Of a stretch of DNA of 64,000 nt, positions 32,882 through 42,963 are shown one piece after another. The notes below the pieces were generated by a model. It ran no database searches. It saw nothing but the letters and a program-made list of their open reading frames with translations, and was not told the origin of the DNA. The stretch is taken from NCBI RefSeq assembly GCF_008312885.1, contig NZ_VSSO01000001.1, positions 62,001 through 126,000 of the forward strand, in the 5' to 3' direction. The DNA comes from Lolliginicoccus suaedae (lineage in GTDB: Bacteria > Actinomycetota > Actinomycetes > Mycobacteriales > Mycobacteriaceae). The position numbers and the translations under genes are program-made. The number at the start of each line of letters is the position of its first letter. The stretch's first letter is position 1.

Positions 32882-35170
32882 TCACCGGGGCGCGGGCTCG
32901 GTGATGCTTGTCCTGTATCGCCGGACAAGGCCCCGGTACTCCGGGTACCGGGAATCAAGGATCTTCTCGTTCGCCGATACCTGGACATCCCGGGTCTTCG
33001 GTGTGAAACTGCGTGCCCGGAAATGAAACACGAACGACCGATTCGCCACCGCGCACCGCCAGCCCTTGCGGCGGATGCGCATGCAGAAATCATTCTCCTC
33101 GCCGTAGCCCTTGCCGTAGGCCTCATCGAACAACCCGAGATCGCTGATCGCCTCGCGGCGGATCATCATGCAGAAACCATGCGCCACTGGCGACTCGTAC
33201 CATTGTGGAAGCTCATCGGCGACGCCGAGGTAATGCTCGTACGCCAGATCCATCGGCAATTGTCCATCGATCGGTACCGAGAAGATCGTCGCCGCGTTGC
33301 TCCGCGATGTCACTGCTCCGAACCGCATGCCTTCCGCATAAAGAACTCGCTGCATCTCCTCCGCGAAACCACTGGTGACGATCGTGTCGGAGTTGAGCAG
33401 AAGCACATCGCTCGCTTGGTCCACTAGGTTCAGCACAGCGTTGTTGCAGTTGCCCACGAACCCGAGGTTCCGCGGATTGCGCGCATAGTGCAGATTGTCG
33501 TGTCCCTCGATCGCGGCGAGGATCCGGTGCTCCAGCTCATCGGCCTTCGGGCCGCAATCATTGACGTAGTACACATCGCAGGAAGGATTGCCCGCGAGGT
33601 CCGCGCACACCGACGCGATATTGTGCCGCAGCGAATCCCAATCACCGAAGACCGGGACGATCACCGACAAGCGGCGCGAGCCATCCAGTGCTGACTTGCT
33701 GCGGCGCTCCAGCGACCACTGGAACAATGTGGCGGGGTCGCACTGGGAATGGATCGTCCTGGATTCGCGGCGCAGGCGCTTGGTCGCACGGCCAACGGAC
33801 CGGCGTGCGACATCGCCGATGCGCTGGAGAGCACGCAGTGCTGCGCGGGCCTTCTTCGCCAGCAGGGTCAGGTGCATGATTGTCACGAGAACAGCGATGA
33901 GCCCCCAGGTCCGCGCGAGGGAACCGCGCCGTGGCGCTGGAGCGCGCTCGATCGCCTCGATCATGGTGCCGATGGAGGATTCGGGCCCCAGGCAATCGGC
34001 ATACCGGCGGCGCCCTGCTTCCCCCATCCGCTCCCTCATGCTCGGGTCGCCCGCCAGCCTCGCGATATGCCTGGCAAGGCCCTCGGTATCGCCAGGGCTG
34101 TAGAGCAGCCCGGTCTTGCCGTTGATCACCAGATCTGGGGTGCCGCCGCTGCGGGAACCAATGACCGGCAGCCCGCATGCCATGGCTTCCACGGTCACGC
34201 GGCCGAAAGCCTCGCACCGCGATGCCATGATGTAGATGTCGGCGTCGCGGAGCCACGGGGCGGGGTCGTTCTGGAACCCCGCGAACTCAACGCGCTCGAG
34301 CGGCACCTTGCTGTCGCGGAGCATCTCGATGATCCGTTTCTTGTATGCCCGGTCGGCGCCGCCGACGAGCACGAGCTCCAGATCATGCTGTCCCTCGCAC
34401 ATCAGGCGTGACAGTGCGCTCGCCGCATCGAGCTGGCCCTTGGACGGGGTGACCATTCCGACCATGACGAGCCGGACCGGCGATCCGTCCGCGCGGCCAG
34501 CTACTGGGTCCCGGCTGGGCCCGGTCGGCTCGACCACGGGGTAGGAGACGGAGACCTTGCGCGCGCCGCCGGTGCGGGCAGCGACGTGCTCGGCGACGGC
34601 TTCCGAGTTCGCGATGATCGATGACGACAGCATGCCGATCGCTCTGTACGTCGCTGATGAGCCGAGATAGAAGTGGAAGCCGTGATCCTCCGCGCCGAAC
34701 TCGCGTATGTACCACACGTGCGGAATGCCGTTGAGGCTAGCGGCGAAGGCAGCCCAGGGGCAGGTGCTCGTATTGGAGACGACCACGTCAACATGATTGT
34801 CGCGGAGGATCGCGCGGAAGCGCGAGATCCCCATGAGGCTGCGGTGCACATCCGCGTGGGTCGCGGGCGCCTGCCGAACCCACCACGCGTGCGGCACGAC
34901 CAGCACCTCCACGCCGAGCGCCACGAGGGGATCGCGGAGCCCGAGATCGGCGGGGATGGTGACGATCACTCGATAGCCGTGCTCCACTAGTAGCCTCGCG
35001 GATGCGAGCAGGGATCGCTCGCTGCCGCCGGTGGTCTTGCCGCTGTGCGATGCCCAGAGCAGGGTGGGCCTCGATGGCCGTGGTGGTTCGTCCGTCGCGG
35101 ATTGCGTGGCATCGCGCCCCGGCCCACGCCCGGTGCTCGTGCTGCTCTGCATCGCCGCGCAAGTCTTCAC
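32882..35170 (-). CDS. Two-domain glycosyltransferase (GT4 then GT2)
   Basis: 762 residues. The GT4 domain (about 35-400) has HSGKTTGGSERSLLASARL, a nucleotide-sugar site SRCEAFGRVTVEAMACGLPV, and SRSGGTPDLV. A hydrophobic segment (about 425-445, LIAVLVTIMHLTLLA) may anchor it to the membrane. The GT2 domain (about 490-750) has LSVIVPVFGDW, RNLGFVGNCNNAVLN, LNSDTIV and GKGYGEENDFCMRI, very similar to the GT2 half of the gene at 30661. It is convergent with that gene with 13 bp between stops. ATG 35170 is assumed; a later start would only trim a disordered N-terminus. Confidence 0.86.
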   Translation of the reverse strand: MKTCAAMQSSTSTGRGPGRDATQSATDEPPRPSRPTLLWASHSGKTTGGSERSLLASARLLVEHGYRVIVTIPADLGLRDPLVALGVEVLVVPHAWWVRQAPATHADVHRSLMGISRFRAILRDNHVDVVVSNTSTCPWAAFAASLNGIPHVWYIREFGAEDHGFHFYLGSSATYRAIGMLSSSIIANSEAVAEHVAARTGGARKVSVSYPVVEPTGPSRDPVAGRADGSPVRLVMVGMVTPSKGQLDAASALSRLMCEGQHDLELVLVGGADRAYKKRIIEMLRDSKVPLERVEFAGFQNDPAPWLRDADIYIMASRCEAFGRVTVEAMACGLPVIGSRSGGTPDLVINGKTGLLYSPGDTEGLARHIARLAGDPSMRERMGEAGRRRYADCLGPESSIGTMIEAIERAPAPRRGSLARTWGLIAVLVTIMHLTLLAKKARAALRALQRIGDVARRSVGRATKRLRRESRTIHSQCDPATLFQWSLERRSKSALDGSRRLSVIVPVFGDWDSLRHNIASVCADLAGNPSCDVYYVNDCGPKADELEHRILAAIEGHDNLHYARNPRNLGFVGNCNNAVLNLVDQASDVLLLNSDTIVTSGFAEEMQRVLYAEGMRFGAVTSRSNAATIFSVPIDGQLPMDLAYEHYLGVADELPQWYESPVAHGFCMMIRREAISDLGLFDEAYGKGYGEENDFCMRIRRKGWRCAVANRSFVFHFRARSFTPKTRDVQVSANEKILDSRYPEYRGLVRRYRTSITEPAPR

Positions 35171-35273
35171 CGGGCAGACTCTAACGAATCTGCTGCTCGT
35201 GCGTCCAAGCGATAATCGCTACGCTCGTCCCGCATGCGGAAGCAGATCCGGGCGCCCGCGTATCTCCTGGCGC

Positions 35274-36857
35274 ATGGAGAACCAAGGGACATGGAAGCCC
35301 CGGACAGAGTGGAGAGCGCGATCATTGACTGACCTTGATATGACGGATCCAGCCTCGGGGAGCATGCAGCGACCGCTCGCGCGAGCGTTTCGATGGCGGC
35401 ACGCGATCAACCGGAAAGAACTAGCGCGCATGACAGCGCTCAGGACCATCAGGGATCACATCCTCCTGACCTTCTCGGACTGGTTCGATGAGTCGTGGTA
35501 CTTGCGGCAATACCCAGACGTTGCCTCGTCGGGTACGGACCCCGTCGCCCATTACCTGGCCTTCGGTGCGCTCGAGGAGCGGGACCCCGGGCCGAGCTTC
35601 TCGACGAGGGCGTACCTGGAGGAGAACCGCGACGTGGCGGCATCGCGGCTGAATCCTCTGGTGCACTTTCTCAGGCATGGAATCCAGGAAGGACGCACGC
35701 CACGCGCCAGCGAGATTTCACAGGGTCCCGTGATCGAGGGGATACCCGTAATCGGGGAGGATGACCGTGGGGCTGCCCGCGCGTCGATCGACGGTGCGAG
35801 CGTGCGGACGATAGGGATCGTTATCAAGAATGGCGCGTCGCCGCCACCTACTGCTTTTATCCGCGTGCTGCTGCCCTGGCGCGAGATTTCCCGTTCCGCG
35901 CCGTACAGGCCAATCATCATCGATGCGGTCCGACTGCTCGCCGCGGATGTGGCGTCCTTCGATGCCGTGGTCATTCAGCGAGATGCTATCGCTCCCCGCG
36001 TCGTGCCGGATGTGATCGACAATCTCCGCGAGCGCGGAGTTCCCTACTTGTTCGAGATCGACGATCTGTTGTGGGATCTGCCTGGCGATCACCCGGACCG
36101 GGCTGAGTACGAGGGCAGCAAAAGCTCGATCGTGCTCCTGATGCGGCATGCGCGAATGGTCTCCACCTCGACGGAGAATCTTCGGTCGGAGATCTCGCGG
36201 CACAATCTCAGCTCGATGGTCGTGCCCAACTCGTCCTGGTTCGAGTGCTGGGAGAAACCGATCGACTCTCGCCTCGCCGATGAGGTTCGCCGCGCGCATG
36301 GGCTCGACCCGGATCGTCCGCGGATCCTCTACATGGGCAGCGCGTCGCACGCGCTCGACGTGGAGATGGTCGCGCCTGCGATCGCGGCGGTGACCAGGGC
36401 GCGGCCGGATGTGGACGTGGTCCAGGTCGGTGGCGGGAGACTGGCACCGTCGGCCCGCGCGATCGCCGTGCCCGCAAGGTTCAGGGCGTACGAGGAGTTC
36501 GTCCAGTGGTTCAGGATCGTCGCTGGTGGTTCCTCGATCGGCATTGCCCCGCTGCGGGGAACCAGGTTTGACTCGATGAAGTCCGACATCAAGGCGCTGG
36601 ACTACGCGCGCGCGGGTTTGCCAGCGATTTTCAGCGACGTCGAGCCGTACCGTGGTTCCGTGATCCACGGGCAGACCGGATTGCTGGTCGGGAACTCGAG
36701 CGATTCCTGGACCGCGGCGATTCTGGGGCTGCTGGACGATGAGCCAGCGCGGGCGCATCTGGTGACTGGCGCCGAGCAATGGGCCAGCGGAAGAAGCCAT
36801 GAAGCACGTGCCGCGCTCGAGCAATTCATGCGGGAAGCGCTCGGCCGAAACCTCTAG
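35274..36857 (+). CDS. GT4-type glycosyltransferase with N-terminal WYLRxYPDVA repeats
   Basis: About 527 residues; the start is uncertain (ATG 35274, 35340, 35364 or 35430, none with a clear ribosome binding site). The N-terminal part has two units of a short repeat: FDESWYLRQYPDVASSGTD-PVAHYLAFG and then STRAYLEENRDVAASRLNPLVHFLRHG, a module found in large glycosyltransferases. The catalytic half has YLFEIDDLLWDLP, RILYMGSASHALDVEMV and IKALDYARAGLPAIFSDVEPYRGSV, a GT4 pattern. It belongs to the polysaccharide locus, divergent from the GT4-GT2 gene. Confidence 0.78.
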   Translation: MENQGTWKPRTEWRARSLTDLDMTDPASGSMQRPLARAFRWRHAINRKELARMTALRTIRDHILLTFSDWFDESWYLRQYPDVASSGTDPVAHYLAFGALEERDPGPSFSTRAYLEENRDVAASRLNPLVHFLRHGIQEGRTPRASEISQGPVIEGIPVIGEDDRGAARASIDGASVRTIGIVIKNGASPPPTAFIRVLLPWREISRSAPYRPIIIDAVRLLAADVASFDAVVIQRDAIAPRVVPDVIDNLRERGVPYLFEIDDLLWDLPGDHPDRAEYEGSKSSIVLLMRHARMVSTSTENLRSEISRHNLSSMVVPNSSWFECWEKPIDSRLADEVRRAHGLDPDRPRILYMGSASHALDVEMVAPAIAAVTRARPDVDVVQVGGGRLAPSARAIAVPARFRAYEEFVQWFRIVAGGSSIGIAPLRGTRFDSMKSDIKALDYARAGLPAIFSDVEPYRGSVIHGQTGLLVGNSSDSWTAAILGLLDDEPARAHLVTGAEQWASGRSHEARAALEQFMREALGRNL

Positions 36858-36989
36858 GGGTATTTCTGGCAGCAATCACTGCTGCAGTCTCGATCCCGTT
36901 GCGGTTATCGCTCCCCCGGTTGCGGTGGCGCGCTGGGCTGATAAGACTTGAGGTGTCCAGGTTCTGCTCGACCAAGGAGAGTGTTTGTC

Positions 36990-37244
36990 ATGATTTGGAG
37001 CATCATCGTTGCCATCTTCGTGGGCGCGATCATCGGTGTGCTGGCCCGGCTCGTGCTTCCGGGCAAGCAGCAGGTCTCGATGCTGCTGACCGTCGTGCTC
37101 GGTGCCGTGGGCGCGTTCGCGGGCTCCGCGATCGTCAGCGCTGTCGCGGACAAGGAGGGCTTCAACATCTGGGCCCTGCTCGTCGGCATCGTGGTGGCCG
37201 CCGCGCTGATCGTGGGCTACGAGCGGATCGCGCTCAAGAAGTAG
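36990..37244 (+). CDS. GlsB/YeaQ/YmgE family small membrane protein
   Basis: 84 residues from ATG 36990, with AAGGAGAG at 36973-36980. Three transmembrane helices with glycine-rich pattern (IVAIFVGAIIGVLARLVLPG, then LGAVGAFAGSAIV and LVGIVVAAALIVGYERI), the signature of transglycosylase-associated stress proteins of unknown mechanism. It is a monocistronic unit, closed by the terminator at 37265. Confidence 0.88.
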   Translation: MIWSIIVAIFVGAIIGVLARLVLPGKQQVSMLLTVVLGAVGAFAGSAIVSAVADKEGFNIWALLVGIVVAAALIVGYERIALKK

Positions 37245-37264
37245 CATCACGAGAGGACTGCCTG

Positions 37265-37298
37265 GCCGGGCACGGGGAGATTGTTCCCCGCGCCCGGC
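37265..37298 (+). terminator. Strong hairpin terminator
   Basis: GCCGGGC-A-CGGGGA pairs with TCCCCG-C-GCCCGGC (13 bp with one bulge pair) around a 6-nt loop, followed by CTTCTTCG. This is the best rho-independent terminator in the window, 21 nt past the stop of the small membrane protein. Confidence 0.8.
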
Positions 37299-37380
37299 CT
37301 TCTTCGTGTTCGCGGGTGGCCATGCAGCCGCACCGCCTCCTGGCCCGGACATGGTGTCTCACATGTCCTAGGATGTGGCC

Positions 37381-37902
37381 ATGCCGATCTATGCACTGGG
37401 CGACCGCGAGCCGACCATCCACCCCGAGGCGTACGTCCACCCCGATGCCGTCGTGATCGGTGCGGTCACCCTCGGCGCTGGCGCGAGCGTGTGGCCGACC
37501 TCGGTCCTGCGTGGCGACTACGGCACCATCGAGGTCGGGGCCGGTACGAACATCCAGGACGGCACGATCATCCATTGCACGAGCGTGCACCCCACGGCCA
37601 TAGGCGCGAACTGCGTCGTCGGCCACAACGCGCACATCGAGGGCGCCACCATCGGCGCGAACTGCCTCATCGCCTCGGGCTCGGTGGTGCTCAACGGCTC
37701 GGTCGTGGGGGAGGGCGCCATCGTGGGCGCCGGGGCGGTGGTGCCGTTCAACTTCGAGGTGCCCGCGCGGCGCATGGCTCTCGGCGTTCCCGCCCGCATC
37801 CGCGATGGCTACGAGGTGCCCGAGGGACACGTCGATGGCAACACTGCCGTGTACATGGCGAACGGTTCCTACTATCGTGAGGCGCTGCGCCGGCTCGACT
37901 GA
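37381..37902 (+). CDS. Gamma-class carbonic anhydrase-like protein
   Basis: 173 residues from ATG 37381 (a GTG lies two codons upstream). Left-handed beta-helix hexapeptide repeats run from about residue 15 to 130 (VIGAVTLGAGASVWP, VVGHNAHIEGATIGAN). Candidate zinc ligands are His in IIHCTSVH, VVGHNAH and nearby. It forms trimers in the family; some members hydrate CO2 while others act as scaffolds. It is followed by ung after 78 bp. Confidence 0.86.
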   Translation: MPIYALGDREPTIHPEAYVHPDAVVIGAVTLGAGASVWPTSVLRGDYGTIEVGAGTNIQDGTIIHCTSVHPTAIGANCVVGHNAHIEGATIGANCLIASGSVVLNGSVVGEGAIVGAGAVVPFNFEVPARRMALGVPARIRDGYEVPEGHVDGNTAVYMANGSYYREALRRLD

Positions 37903-37980
37903 GCCCCCGGCAGGACCTCGGGGGAAGCTCGATGGGCTGGCGCAATGATGTGCGGGGACGCGACGGAGAAGCGAGGCAGC

Positions 37981-38658
37981 ATGGCGCCACGGCCACTATC
38001 GGAGATCGTCGAGGAAGGCTGGGCGAAAGCACTGGCCCCGGTGGAACCGGTGATCGGGGTGATGGGGGAGTTCCTCCGCAACGAGGTCGCCGAGGGGCGC
38101 GGATACCTGCCCAGCGGAGCCAACGTGCTGCGGGCGTTCCAGCAGCCGCTCGACGAGGTGCGCGTACTGATCGTCGGGCAGGACCCGTACCCAACGCCGG
38201 GCCACGCGGTGGGACTGAGCTTCTCGGTGGCGCCGGACGTGCGGCCGATCCCGCGCAGCCTCGCCAACATCTTCCGCGAGTACTGCGACGATCTCGGCCA
38301 CCCGATGCCGGCGACGGGTGACCTGACGCCGTGGTCGCGCGCGGGGGTGCTCCTGCTCAACCGCGTGCTGACCGTGCAACCCGGCCAGCCCGCCTCCCAC
38401 CGGGGCAAGGGCTGGGAGGCCGTGACCGAGCAGGCGATCCACGCGCTCGTTGATCGCGACGAGCCCCTCGTGGCGATCCTCTGGGGGAAGGACGCGGCCT
38501 CGCTCAAGCCGATGCTGCAGGACGTGCCGATCATCGAGTCCGCGCATCCCTCGCCGCTCTCGGCGTCGCGGGGGTTCTTCGGCTCCCGGCCATTCAGCCG
38601 CGCCAACGAGAATCTGCTCGACCTAGGGGGCGACGAGATCGACTGGAAGCTGCCCTAG
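37981..38658 (+). CDS. ung: Uracil-DNA glycosylase
   Basis: Base-excision repair enzyme that removes uracil from DNA. 225 residues from ATG 37981, preceded by GAGGCAG; an ATG at 37945 is in frame but gives a non-family N-terminus. Motifs: [17 protein letters not shown] (water-activating Asp), and [18 protein letters not shown] with the minor-groove loop. The neighbours match the mycobacterial ung (Rv2976) context. Confidence 0.95.
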   Translation: MAPRPLSEIVEEGWAKALAPVEPVIGVMGEFLRNEVAEGRGYLPSGANVLRAFQQPLDEVRVLIVGQDPYPTPGHAVGLSFSVAPDVRPIPRSLANIFREYCDDLGHPMPATGDLTPWSRAGVLLLNRVLTVQPGQPASHRGKGWEAVTEQAIHALVDRDEPLVAILWGKDAASLKPMLQDVPIIESAHPSPLSASRGFFGSRPFSRANENLLDLGGDEIDWKLP

Positions 38659-38781
38659 CAGAAGGCCCTAGCAGATGTGCCCTGGCAGATGCCACGGTCA
38701 AGCCTTGCCATCCCGGCATGGGCGCGGGCTAGGCTTGGCATAGCGTGATCCATCGGACAGCACGAGGGAGGTGAGCAGGCG

Positions 38782-40569
38782 GTGCTGGAGGTTGTCGAGG
38801 CGCTCGACGCGCGAGCGTTGATGCGGTGGGCGCACGCCTGCGTGGCTGGCCTCGAGGCGCGCCGCGAGGAGATCAACGTCCTCAATGTGTTCCCGATCGC
38901 TGATTCCGATACCGGAACGAACCTGCACTTCACCATGCGCGCGGCCTACGAGAAGGCCTACGCCGACTGCGTCCCCCTCGACGGAATGTCCACGCACGAA
39001 GTCGCGGTGGTGCTGGCCCGCGGTGCCGTCGCCGGAGCGCGCGGCAACTCTGGGGTGATCCTGTCCCAGGTGCTGCGCGGCGTCGCGGACGCCGCCCTCG
39101 ACGGATCCATCGACGGGCGGGTCCTGCGCAACGCGCTCACCGGCGCGCTCGCGCTCGTGGGGCAGTCCATGTCGAACGTCGTCGAGGGCACGGTGGTCAC
39201 CGTGCTCCGGGGCGCCGCGACGGCTGCCCGCGATGCCGCCGAGGACGACCTCGCGAGCGTTGCGCGCGCGGCAGTCTCTGGCGCCGTGGAGGCACTCGAT
39301 CGAACGCCCTCGCAGCTTTCGGTTCTCGGGCAGGCCGGAGTGGTCGACGCGGGCGGAGTAGGCCTGCTGATCATTCTCGACGCGCTCGTGGAAGTCGTGA
39401 CGGGCGAACCGACGCGGCGGCCCCGCTTCACCGCGCGCGCCATGGCCCGGACCGGCTCGGAGGACCCCTCGGCCGCGCTATCGGTGGGCTCGGCACCAAC
39501 GGCCCTCGGCGGGATGATGCTCGCGGAGCCGTCGGGGAACGGGCATCGCGCCGGATCAACCATCCCCTCGGGCGATGGAAGCGCAAGCGCGCTGGCGGGA
39601 CACGGCGCCGAATGCGTCCACAGCACCGAGCACGTGCACGAGTACGCCACCGGCGACGTCGAGTACGAGATCATGTACCTGCTGCGGGGCTGCGATGACG
39701 CCGCCGCGGCCGTGCTGCGCGAGGAATTGTCGGACCTCGGTGATTCAGTGATCGTCGTGGGAGACGGTTCAGGAGCATTCACGGTGCACGTGCACAGCAC
39801 CGATCCGGGTGCCGCGGTGGAGGCAGGGATCGCTGCTGGCGTGCCCTACGACATCCGGATCACCGCGTTCGGTGCCGATCAACAGGGCTTCACGCCCTCG
39901 ACGGCGCCACGGGTGCGTGAGATCCTCGCGATCGTCAATGGCGATGCCGGTGCCGAGCTGTTCCGCTCCGAGGGGGCCTCGGTGCTCGCGTGCGGCTACG
40001 AATGCACCCCGCAGGAACTGCTCGATGCGGTCCTCGCCACCACCGCGGACGAGGTGTTCGTGCTGCCCAACGGCTTCATCCGCCCGGAGGAGCTTGTAGC
40101 GGTCAGCACGCAGGCCCGCCAGCTCGGTCACCCCGCGGTGCTGCTGCCCACCGCGAGCCTCGTGCAGGGCCTCGCCGCCCTCGCCGTGCATGACCCGCAC
40201 CGCGCCGCTTCCGATGACTCCTACGCCATGGCCGCGGCGGCCGCAGCGACACGATGGGGAAGCGTGCGCCGAGCGCATGAGAAGGCCCTCTCCCTCGCCG
40301 GGGCCTGCGAGCCCGGCGATTATCTCGGCCTTGTCGGCCACGAGGTGCTCGTCATCAAGGACGGGTTCCTCCCCGCCACGCTGCACATCGTCGATCTCAT
40401 GCTCGGAGCCGGTGGCGAGCTGCTCACCATCCTGCGCGGCGCCGCGCAGACCAACGACACCTTCGCCGAGCAGCTCGAGGACCACATCAACAAGAACCAT
40501 CCGGGCGTGGACCTGATGATCTACGAGAGCGGACAGGACGAGGACATCCTGCAGATCGGCGTGGAATGA
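38782..40569 (+). CDS. DAK2/DegV-type phosphatase-kinase domain protein (FakA-like)
   Basis: 595 residues from a GTG at 38782 with GGGAGGTGA upstream. An N-terminal DhaL/DAK2 domain (1-210) has NVFPIADSDTGTNL with the metal-binding Asp triad, ARGNSGVILSQVL and GGVGLLIILDAL. The middle has an insert with a His-rich stretch. The C-terminal domain (about 320-595) resembles the FakA C-terminal region, with VVGDGSGAFTVHVHSTDPG. FakA phosphorylates fatty acids bound to FakB; no fakB is nearby. In M. tuberculosis the same position holds split genes (Rv2975/Rv2974), whereas here it is a single frame. Overlaps recG by 4 nt. Confidence 0.85.
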   Translation: MLEVVEALDARALMRWAHACVAGLEARREEINVLNVFPIADSDTGTNLHFTMRAAYEKAYADCVPLDGMSTHEVAVVLARGAVAGARGNSGVILSQVLRGVADAALDGSIDGRVLRNALTGALALVGQSMSNVVEGTVVTVLRGAATAARDAAEDDLASVARAAVSGAVEALDRTPSQLSVLGQAGVVDAGGVGLLIILDALVEVVTGEPTRRPRFTARAMARTGSEDPSAALSVGSAPTALGGMMLAEPSGNGHRAGSTIPSGDGSASALAGHGAECVHSTEHVHEYATGDVEYEIMYLLRGCDDAAAAVLREELSDLGDSVIVVGDGSGAFTVHVHSTDPGAAVEAGIAAGVPYDIRITAFGADQQGFTPSTAPRVREILAIVNGDAGAELFRSEGASVLACGYECTPQELLDAVLATTADEVFVLPNGFIRPEELVAVSTQARQLGHPAVLLPTASLVQGLAALAVHDPHRAASDDSYAMAAAAAATRWGSVRRAHEKALSLAGACEPGDYLGLVGHEVLVIKDGFLPATLHIVDLMLGAGGELLTILRGAAQTNDTFAEQLEDHINKNHPGVDLMIYESGQDEDILQIGVE

Positions 40570-42812
40570 CCACCGCCTGCACCAGGCTCGGCCTCGAATC
40601 ACGGCTCGACGGTGCGCTCGCCCCCGCTGCCGTGGCCGCGCTCGCCGAGAACTTCGGCATCCACACTGTCGGCGACCTCCTCCGCGCCTATCCGCGCCGC
40701 TACGCCCGCAACGGCGTCCCGCTCGGCGATGAGCAAGCCGAGCCGGGCGATCACATCACCGTCGTGGCCACCATCGCCAAGGCGGATCTGATCCCCATGC
40801 GCAACCGCAAGGGCAGCTTCCTCAAGCTCACCCTGCAGGCCGATCGGCAGAAGCTCGAGGCGACGTTCTTCAACCCGCAGAAGCTGCGCCATGTGCTCAA
40901 GCCGGGCCTGCGCATGATGTTCTCCGGCACCGTCAAGTACTTCCGCGGCACCATGCAGCTCACCCACCCGAGCTACGTGGAGCTGCGCGCCACCAAGGAC
41001 GGCACCACCGTGCACGGCAGCGGCCAGCTCGCCCAGATGGCGCGCGCCCAGCAGCAATCCGACGGCACACTCACCGAGGACGCGCTCGCCCGCGACATCA
41101 TCCCCATCTACGACTCCACCCGCGCCTTGCAGAGCTGGGAGATCTGGAGCTGCATCCGCATCGTCCTCGAGCAGCTCGCCCCCGTCGAGGACCCCCTGCC
41201 GCGCGAGATCCTCGAGACGCGGGGCATGGTGCCGCTCGAGACCGCGCTGCGTGCCGTCCACCTGCCCAGCACCCCTGCGGATCACGACACTGCCCGCGAC
41301 CGGCTGCGCTTCGACGAGGCGCTAGCCATGCAGCTCGTCCTCGCCCGGCAGCGCCACGCCGAGGCCGCCCGCACCGCGCCCGCCATGCCGCCCCGCGCCG
41401 ACGGCATCGCCGCCGCGTTCGATCAGCGATTGCCGTTCACCCTCACCGATGGCCAGGCCGAGGCCGGACGGAGCATCAGCGAGCGGCTCGCCCAGCAGCA
41501 CCCCATGAACGTGCTCCTCCAGGGCGAGGTGGGCTCCGGCAAGACCCTCGTCGCCTTGCGCGCGATGCTCCAGGCCATCGACTCCGGCCACCAATGCGCC
41601 CTCCTCGCGCCCACCGAGGTGCTCGCCACCCAGCACTACCGATCCCTGCGCGCCATGCTCGGCGAGCTCGGCAACGGGGGCGAGCTTGGCAGCTCAGCCA
41701 GCGCCACCCGCATCACCCTGCTCACGGGATCCATGACCACCAGCCAGCGCAAGGCGGCGCTTCTCGCCACCGTGACCGGCGACGCCGGGATCATCATTGG
41801 CACCCATGCCCTCATCCAGGACACCGTCGAGTTCTTCGACCTCGGGCTCGTCGTCATCGACGAGCAGCACCGCTTCGGCGTGGAGCAGCGCGATCAGTTG
41901 CGCGGCCGCGGCCGCGACGGCAACACCCCGCACACGCTCGTCATGACCGCCACCCCCATTCCGCGCACCATCGCCATGACGGCCTTCGGTGCCCTCGACG
42001 TCATCACCCTCCACGGCCTGCCCCGCGGCCGCAGCCCCATCAGCTCTTCCGTCCTCGCCCTGGGGGTCTCCCGGAAGTGGTTGCCGCGCGTGTGGCAGCG
42101 CATCACCGAGGAGGTCGAGCAAGGCCGCCAGGCCTATGTCGTGTGCTCGCGCATCGGCGAGGACGCCGCCGCGCCTCCCGCCACCGCGAAGGAAGGCCCG
42201 GAGACGAAACCGGTCCTCGACATGCACGAGCACCTCTCCACCGGGCCACTCGCGGGCCAGCGCGTCGGTCTGCTCCACGGGCGATTGCCCGCCGACGAGA
42301 AGGACCACACCATGCGGCAGTTCGCCGCCGGGGAGATCGATGTGCTCGTCTGCACCACCGTCATCGAGGTGGGCGTGGACGTGCCGAACGCCACTGTCAT
42401 GGTGATCGTCGATGCGGACCGGTTCGGCATCAGCCAGCTCCACCAGTTGCGCGGCCGCATCGGACGTGGCCGACACGCCGGATTGTGCATCCTCATGTCC
42501 GAGGTGCCCGAGGGCTCACCGGCGCTGCAGCGCCTCCAGTCCGTCGCCGCCACCACCGACGGGTTCGAGCTCGCCGAGCTCGACCTCCAGGCCCGCCGCG
42601 AGGGCGACATCCTCGGCGTCGCGCAATCCGGAACGCGCACGTCACTGCGGCTGCTCTCCCTTCTCGACCACGCCGAGACCATCGCGGCCGCCCGCGAGCT
42701 CGCCGAGGACATCATCGCCCGCGATCCTGGCCTCGAGGAGCATCGTGGCCTCGCGCGCATGATCACCGCCGCCACGACGACGAGCAGCATCGACTACCTC
42801 GACAAGGCGTGA
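40566..42812 (+). CDS. recG: ATP-dependent DNA helicase RecG
   Basis: 748 residues. It reverses stalled replication forks and migrates Holliday junctions. An N-terminal wedge/OB domain (about 40-190) is followed by helicase lobes: QGEVGSGKTLVALRAML (Walker A, residue about 318), IDEQHRFGVEQRDQLR (DEQH box), MTATPIPRTIAM and the RecG-specific QLRGRIGRGRHAGLCIL near 620. The gene is coupled to the FakA-like gene upstream through an ATGA overlap. Confidence 0.95.
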   Translation: MTTACTRLGLESRLDGALAPAAVAALAENFGIHTVGDLLRAYPRRYARNGVPLGDEQAEPGDHITVVATIAKADLIPMRNRKGSFLKLTLQADRQKLEATFFNPQKLRHVLKPGLRMMFSGTVKYFRGTMQLTHPSYVELRATKDGTTVHGSGQLAQMARAQQQSDGTLTEDALARDIIPIYDSTRALQSWEIWSCIRIVLEQLAPVEDPLPREILETRGMVPLETALRAVHLPSTPADHDTARDRLRFDEALAMQLVLARQRHAEAARTAPAMPPRADGIAAAFDQRLPFTLTDGQAEAGRSISERLAQQHPMNVLLQGEVGSGKTLVALRAMLQAIDSGHQCALLAPTEVLATQHYRSLRAMLGELGNGGELGSSASATRITLLTGSMTTSQRKAALLATVTGDAGIIIGTHALIQDTVEFFDLGLVVIDEQHRFGVEQRDQLRGRGRDGNTPHTLVMTATPIPRTIAMTAFGALDVITLHGLPRGRSPISSSVLALGVSRKWLPRVWQRITEEVEQGRQAYVVCSRIGEDAAAPPATAKEGPETKPVLDMHEHLSTGPLAGQRVGLLHGRLPADEKDHTMRQFAAGEIDVLVCTTVIEVGVDVPNATVMVIVDADRFGISQLHQLRGRIGRGRHAGLCILMSEVPEGSPALQRLQSVAATTDGFELAELDLQARREGDILGVAQSGTRTSLRLLSLLDHAETIAAARELAEDIIARDPGLEEHRGLARMITAATTTSSIDYLDKA

Positions 42813-42963
42813 GCAGCTCGCCCAGCACCCCGCGCCCCAAACGCGATACCGGTAATGTCCTTCCCGAGAGAGCGGCACCCACCCTCCGCCGACCAGCAGC
42901 ACAGGCCACCGGCGGAGCGACCAGGTGCTGTTGCAGCGAACAGGTCAAGGAGCCAGAACCACC

